From Lacibacter cauensis (GTDB taxonomy: Bacteria > Bacteroidota > Bacteroidia > Chitinophagales > Chitinophagaceae), in contig NZ_VLLE01000005.1 of assembly GCF_007830055.1 (NCBI RefSeq), positions 496,001-560,000 of the forward strand: a DNA stretch of 64,000 bases, in the 5' to 3' direction. The notes under the pieces were generated by a model. The model searched no databases. It was not told the DNA's origin and saw nothing but the letters and a program-made list of their open reading frames with translations. The position numbers were made by a program, and so were the translations under genes. Of the stretch, positions 62,642 to 64,000 are shown one piece after another. Within the stretch, counting starts at the first letter, position 1. Each line of letters opens with the position of its first letter.

Positions 62642-64000
62642 ATGTTACTGAAAAAAGGACTTTCCGTTTTTTTGCTGGCAGCTCTTGTTGCTGCACAACC
62701 TGCCAATGCACAGGAGAATAAAGCAATTCTTAATGCCGATGCGGGTAAATATGTTATCAATAAAAACATCTACGGCCATTTTGCCGAACATCTCGGCAAT
62801 TGTATTTACAATGGTTTTTATGTGGGTGATACCAATAAGGTAATTCCGAATACGGATGGTGTACGCAATGATATTATTGCTGCGTTGAAGAAATTAAAAG
62901 TAGGGAACCTTCGTTGGCCGGGCGGTTGTTTTGCCGATACTTATCATTGGAAAGATGGTGTTGGACCAAAAGCAAAACGCCCATCAATGGTGAATGTTTG
63001 GTGGGGTGGCGTTACAGAAGATAACAGCTTTGGTACACACGATTTTTTAAATATGTGTGAGAAAATCGGAGCAGAACCTTACCTGGCAGGTAATGTAGGT
63101 AGTGGTACGGTGCAGGAGTTGAGCGATTGGGTACAGTATGTAAACAGTCCGGCAAATACAAGTCCCATGAGTACATGGCGTGTACAGAATGGCCGCAAAG
63201 ATCCATGGAATGTAAGTATCTGGGGTGTTGGTAATGAAGCATGGGGTTGTGGTGGTAATATGAAGCCTGAGTTCTATGCTAACTTATTCAGACAATATTC
63301 AACCTACATGACGGGCTGGTCTGAGAAAAAATTATTTCGTGTGGCTTCAGGTGCAAATGGCGGTGATTATAACTGGACAGAAGTGTTGATGCGTGATATT
63401 CCTGCTTCGTTAATGGAAGGTATTGCCTTACATCATTACACAGTAATTAAGTGGGAACAAAAAGGACCTGCCCGCGATTTTACAGAGCAGCAATATTTTG
63501 GATCCATGCGTTCTGCTTTGCAAATGGAAGAACTGGTTACACGCCACAGCACCATCATGGATAAATACGATCCGGCAAAACGAGTTGCACTGGTGGTTGA
63601 TGAATGGGGTGGATGGTATGATGTGGAGCCCGGTACCAATCCAGGTTTCCTCTATCAGCAAAATACCATTCGTGATGCAATGATTGCAGGTGTTACACTC
63701 AACATCTTTAACAATCATGCCGATCGTGTACGTATGGCCAATCTTGCACAGGCAGTAAACGTGTTACAATCAGTTATTCTTACCAATAAAGAAAAAATGA
63801 TTCTTACACCAACATACCATGTAATGGAAATGTACAATGTACACCAGGATGCAACGTTGCTTCCATTACAATTAACAACAACTAACTACACTTTAGGTAA
63901 CGATAAGTTGCCTGCAGTATCCGGTTCTGCTTCAAAGAATGCAGCAGGTGTTACCAATATTTCATTGGTGAATATTGATCCGAATAAACCGCAAACCATT
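62642..64000 (+). CDS. GH51 alpha-L-arabinofuranosidase, cut by window edge
   Basis: This frame starts at ATG 62642 with a signal peptide (MLLKKGLSVFLLAALVAAQPANAQ) and is open to the last base (453 residues visible; family length is about 500-520). GH51 motifs are clear: NIYGHFAEHLG, NLRWPGGCFADTYHWKDG, acid/base E199 (WGVGNEAWG) and nucleophile E321 (VDEWGGW). It is a retaining exo-arabinofuranosidase acting on arabinan, arabinoxylan or arabinogalactan side chains. The terminator at 62355 makes it a separate transcript from the preceding operon. Confidence 0.93.
   Translation, partial: MLLKKGLSVFLLAALVAAQPANAQENKAILNADAGKYVINKNIYGHFAEHLGNCIYNGFYVGDTNKVIPNTDGVRNDIIAALKKLKVGNLRWPGGCFADTYHWKDGVGPKAKRPSMVNVWWGGVTEDNSFGTHDFLNMCEKIGAEPYLAGNVGSGTVQELSDWVQYVNSPANTSPMSTWRVQNGRKDPWNVSIWGVGNEAWGCGGNMKPEFYANLFRQYSTYMTGWSEKKLFRVASGANGGDYNWTEVLMRDIPASLMEGIALHHYTVIKWEQKGPARDFTEQQYFGSMRSALQMEELVTRHSTIMDKYDPAKRVALVVDEWGGWYDVEPGTNPGFLYQQNTIRDAMIAGVTLNIFNNHADRVRMANLAQAVNVLQSVILTNKEKMILTPTYHVMEMYNVHQDATLLPLQLTTTNYTLGNDKLPAVSGSASKNAAGVTNISLVNIDPNKPQTI

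Overview
The window looks like chromosome of a Bacteroidota bacterium, most likely family Chitinophagaceae (inference). The signs are SusC/SusD outer-membrane pairs, type IX secretion C-terminal domains, Bacteroidota-type promoters (TTG, about 20 bp, TAnnTTTG), lipoproteins with S-C-lipoboxes, and many secreted glycoside hydrolases.

Layout. (1) 1-5.4 kb is an accessory island. It holds a minus-strand run of very small, often overlapping genes of unknown function, headed by an excisionase-like HTH protein, and a divergent XRE repressor with palindromic operators. A roughly 670-nt non-coding block inside the run carries two tRNA-like cloverleaves with abnormal anticodon regions, plus other hairpins. 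(2) 5.8-9.5 kb encodes an exported WD40-caspase (peptidase C14) fusion. (3) 10-18.5 kb has a membrane protein, a cysteine-type sulfatase, a decayed GH92-like fragment, GH43, GH2 and GH125 enzymes and an FNR-type regulator with a matching FNR-like box. (4) 18.9-26 kb has a giant lectin-domain T9SS protein, an RRM RNA-binding protein, an alpha/beta-hydrolase lipoprotein and an FnIII protein. (5) 26.3-28.7 kb has a 44-bp tandem repeat array followed by two integron-type gene cassettes with attC-like sites. The arms match cassette by cassette as the integron model predicts, and no integrase is in the window. (6) 29-37 kb has a GH128-like T9SS glucanase with carbohydrate-binding modules, an SbtA-like bicarbonate transporter, a divergent GAPDH and mannonate dehydratase. 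(7) 37-64 kb is a polysaccharide utilization locus: DUF2264 protein, ROK regulator, SusC, SusD, three different GH29 fucosidases, a DUF4838 protein, a shortened GH2 beta-mannosidase, GH92 mannosidase, EamA transporter, LacZ-type GH2, an alkaline-phosphatase-superfamily enzyme and a GH51 arabinofuranosidase cut by the window edge.

How it fits together (inference): SusC/SusD bind and import oligosaccharides. Periplasmic enzymes then remove fucose, alpha- and beta-mannose, galactose and arabinose, and the ROK protein probably senses a sugar. The sulfatase, GH125, GH43, GH2 and UxuA genes widen the range to sulfated, mannosylated and uronate-containing glycans. Fucosylated N-glycan-like or arabinogalactan-like substrates would both fit.

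The best candidates for something undescribed are the integron cassettes with unknown proteins, the tRNA-like pair with expanded anticodon arms, the beta-mannosidase that appears to lack two internal beta-sandwich domains, and the 44-bp repeat array.
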